Shown piece by piece: positions 63,283 through 64,000 of a DNA stretch of 64,000 nucleotides. The position numbers and the translations under genes were made by a program. Source of the stretch: Dromiciops gliroides (taxonomy: Eukaryota; Chordata; Mammalia; Microbiotheria; Microbiotheriidae); NCBI RefSeq assembly GCF_019393635.1, contig NC_057864.1, positions 88,612,382 through 88,676,381 of the forward strand, in the 5' to 3' direction. Position 1 is the stretch's first letter. Each line of letters opens with the position of its first letter. The notes beneath the pieces are model-generated. The model was not told the origin of the DNA. It worked only from the letters and a program-made list of their open reading frames with translations, and did no database searches.

Positions 63283-63289
63283 AAGTTTT

Positions 63290-64000
63290 GAGTTCCCTCC
63301 CCCACTGCTTGAGAAGACAAGCAGTATATTAGTTAAACATGTGAAGTCATGTAAACATTTCCATATTAACTATGTTGTAAAAGAAAACACACAAAAACAA
63401 GAAAAAATAAAGTAAAAGGGGGCTTTAGTCTGTATTCAGAGTTCATCAGTTCTCTCTTATCATGGATCTTTTGGAATTGTCTAGGATCACTGTCTTAATC
63501 AGAGTGGTTAAGTCTTTCACAGTTGATCATTGTTACATAATTGCTGTTACTCCGTACGGTGTTCTTCTCATTCAGCACTTTGTATTAGTTCATATAAGAC
63601 TTTGTAGGTTTTTCTGAAACCATTCTGCTTGTCATTTCTTATAGCACCATAGGTTCTATCACAGTCATATAGCATAACTTGTTCAGCCATTCCCCAATTT
63701 ATGGGCATTCTCTCTATTTCTAGTTCTTTATTACCATTAAAAGATCTGCTATAAATATTTTTGTACAAATAAGTTTTTGATCATTTTAGGATATATTCCT
63801 CATAATAGTATTACTGGGCCAAAGTGTATACACAGTTTTATATCCCTTTGGGCATAGTTCCAGATGGTTCTCCAGAATGGTTAGACCACAGACAGTACAT
63901 CATTGTTCCAATTTTTCCATATCTGCTGCAGCATTTCTAATTTTCCTTTTCTGGTATGTTAGCCAATATAATATGTATGAGGTGGTATCTCAGAGTTGTT
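63290..64000 (-). mobile_element. L1 3' end, antisense, runs off window
   Basis: Same antisense L1 3' UTR/ORF2-end landmarks as at 44.8-45.2 kb, such as GTTCAGCCATTCCCCAATTT at 63680 and the continuing ORF2-end block to the last base. The 5' part lies beyond 64000. Confidence 0.8.

Overview
The window is nuclear DNA of a marsupial. Three things show this: about 30 copies of a tRNA-headed marsupial CORE-SINE (head GGGGCAGCTAGGTGGCGCAG), marsupial-type L1 3' ends, and two vertebrate genes with GT-AG introns. The SINE variant looks like the WSINE1 type of Australian marsupials, but the species cannot be fixed by eye. Most of the long open frames in the window are repeat or CpG-island shadows, not genes.

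Two genes stand head to head. UCHL5 (UCH37, proteasomal/INO80 deubiquitinase) is on the minus strand. Ten of its eleven coding exons lie between 6399 and 33663 and give 315 uninterrupted codons with the catalytic residues in place; the last exon must lie left of base 1. RO60 (TROVE2, Ro60/SS-A RNA-binding ring protein) is on the plus strand. A candidate non-coding first exon ends at 34217 and coding exons lie at 41600-42200, 55067-55287, 55444-55588 and 58716-58853; the vWA-like 3' part lies beyond base 64000. A CpG island (about 32950-34750) between them is the shared bidirectional promoter. The pair matches the human UCHL5-RO60 arrangement on 1q31.

Region by region: 1-6400 is 3' UCHL5 intron filled with L2 LINE, two putative solo LTRs and SINEs. 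6.4-33.6 kb holds the UCHL5 exons, separated by introns with L2, CR1/L3, L1 and SINE copies, a hAT MITE (25.05 kb) and a 323-bp element with 82-bp inverted arms (30.4 kb). 33-34.7 kb is the promoter. 34.7-41.6 kb is RO60 intron 1. 42.2-55 kb is RO60 intron 2, which contains a stack of L1 copies. 58.9-64 kb is a further RO60 intron with a processed SNRPE retrocopy (60.6 kb) and an antisense L1 at the edge.

Two observations deserve most attention. RO60 exons 2 and 4 carry eight or nine scattered one-base indels although the amino-acid sequence they encode is otherwise nearly unchanged, which points to consensus errors more than to gene death. The 30.4-kb element has LTR-like TG...CA ends and a 4-bp target duplication but also 82-bp near-perfect inverted arms, and part of it recurs at 39.2-39.4 kb. 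I saw no CRISPR, prokaryotic or otherwise exotic coding system here.
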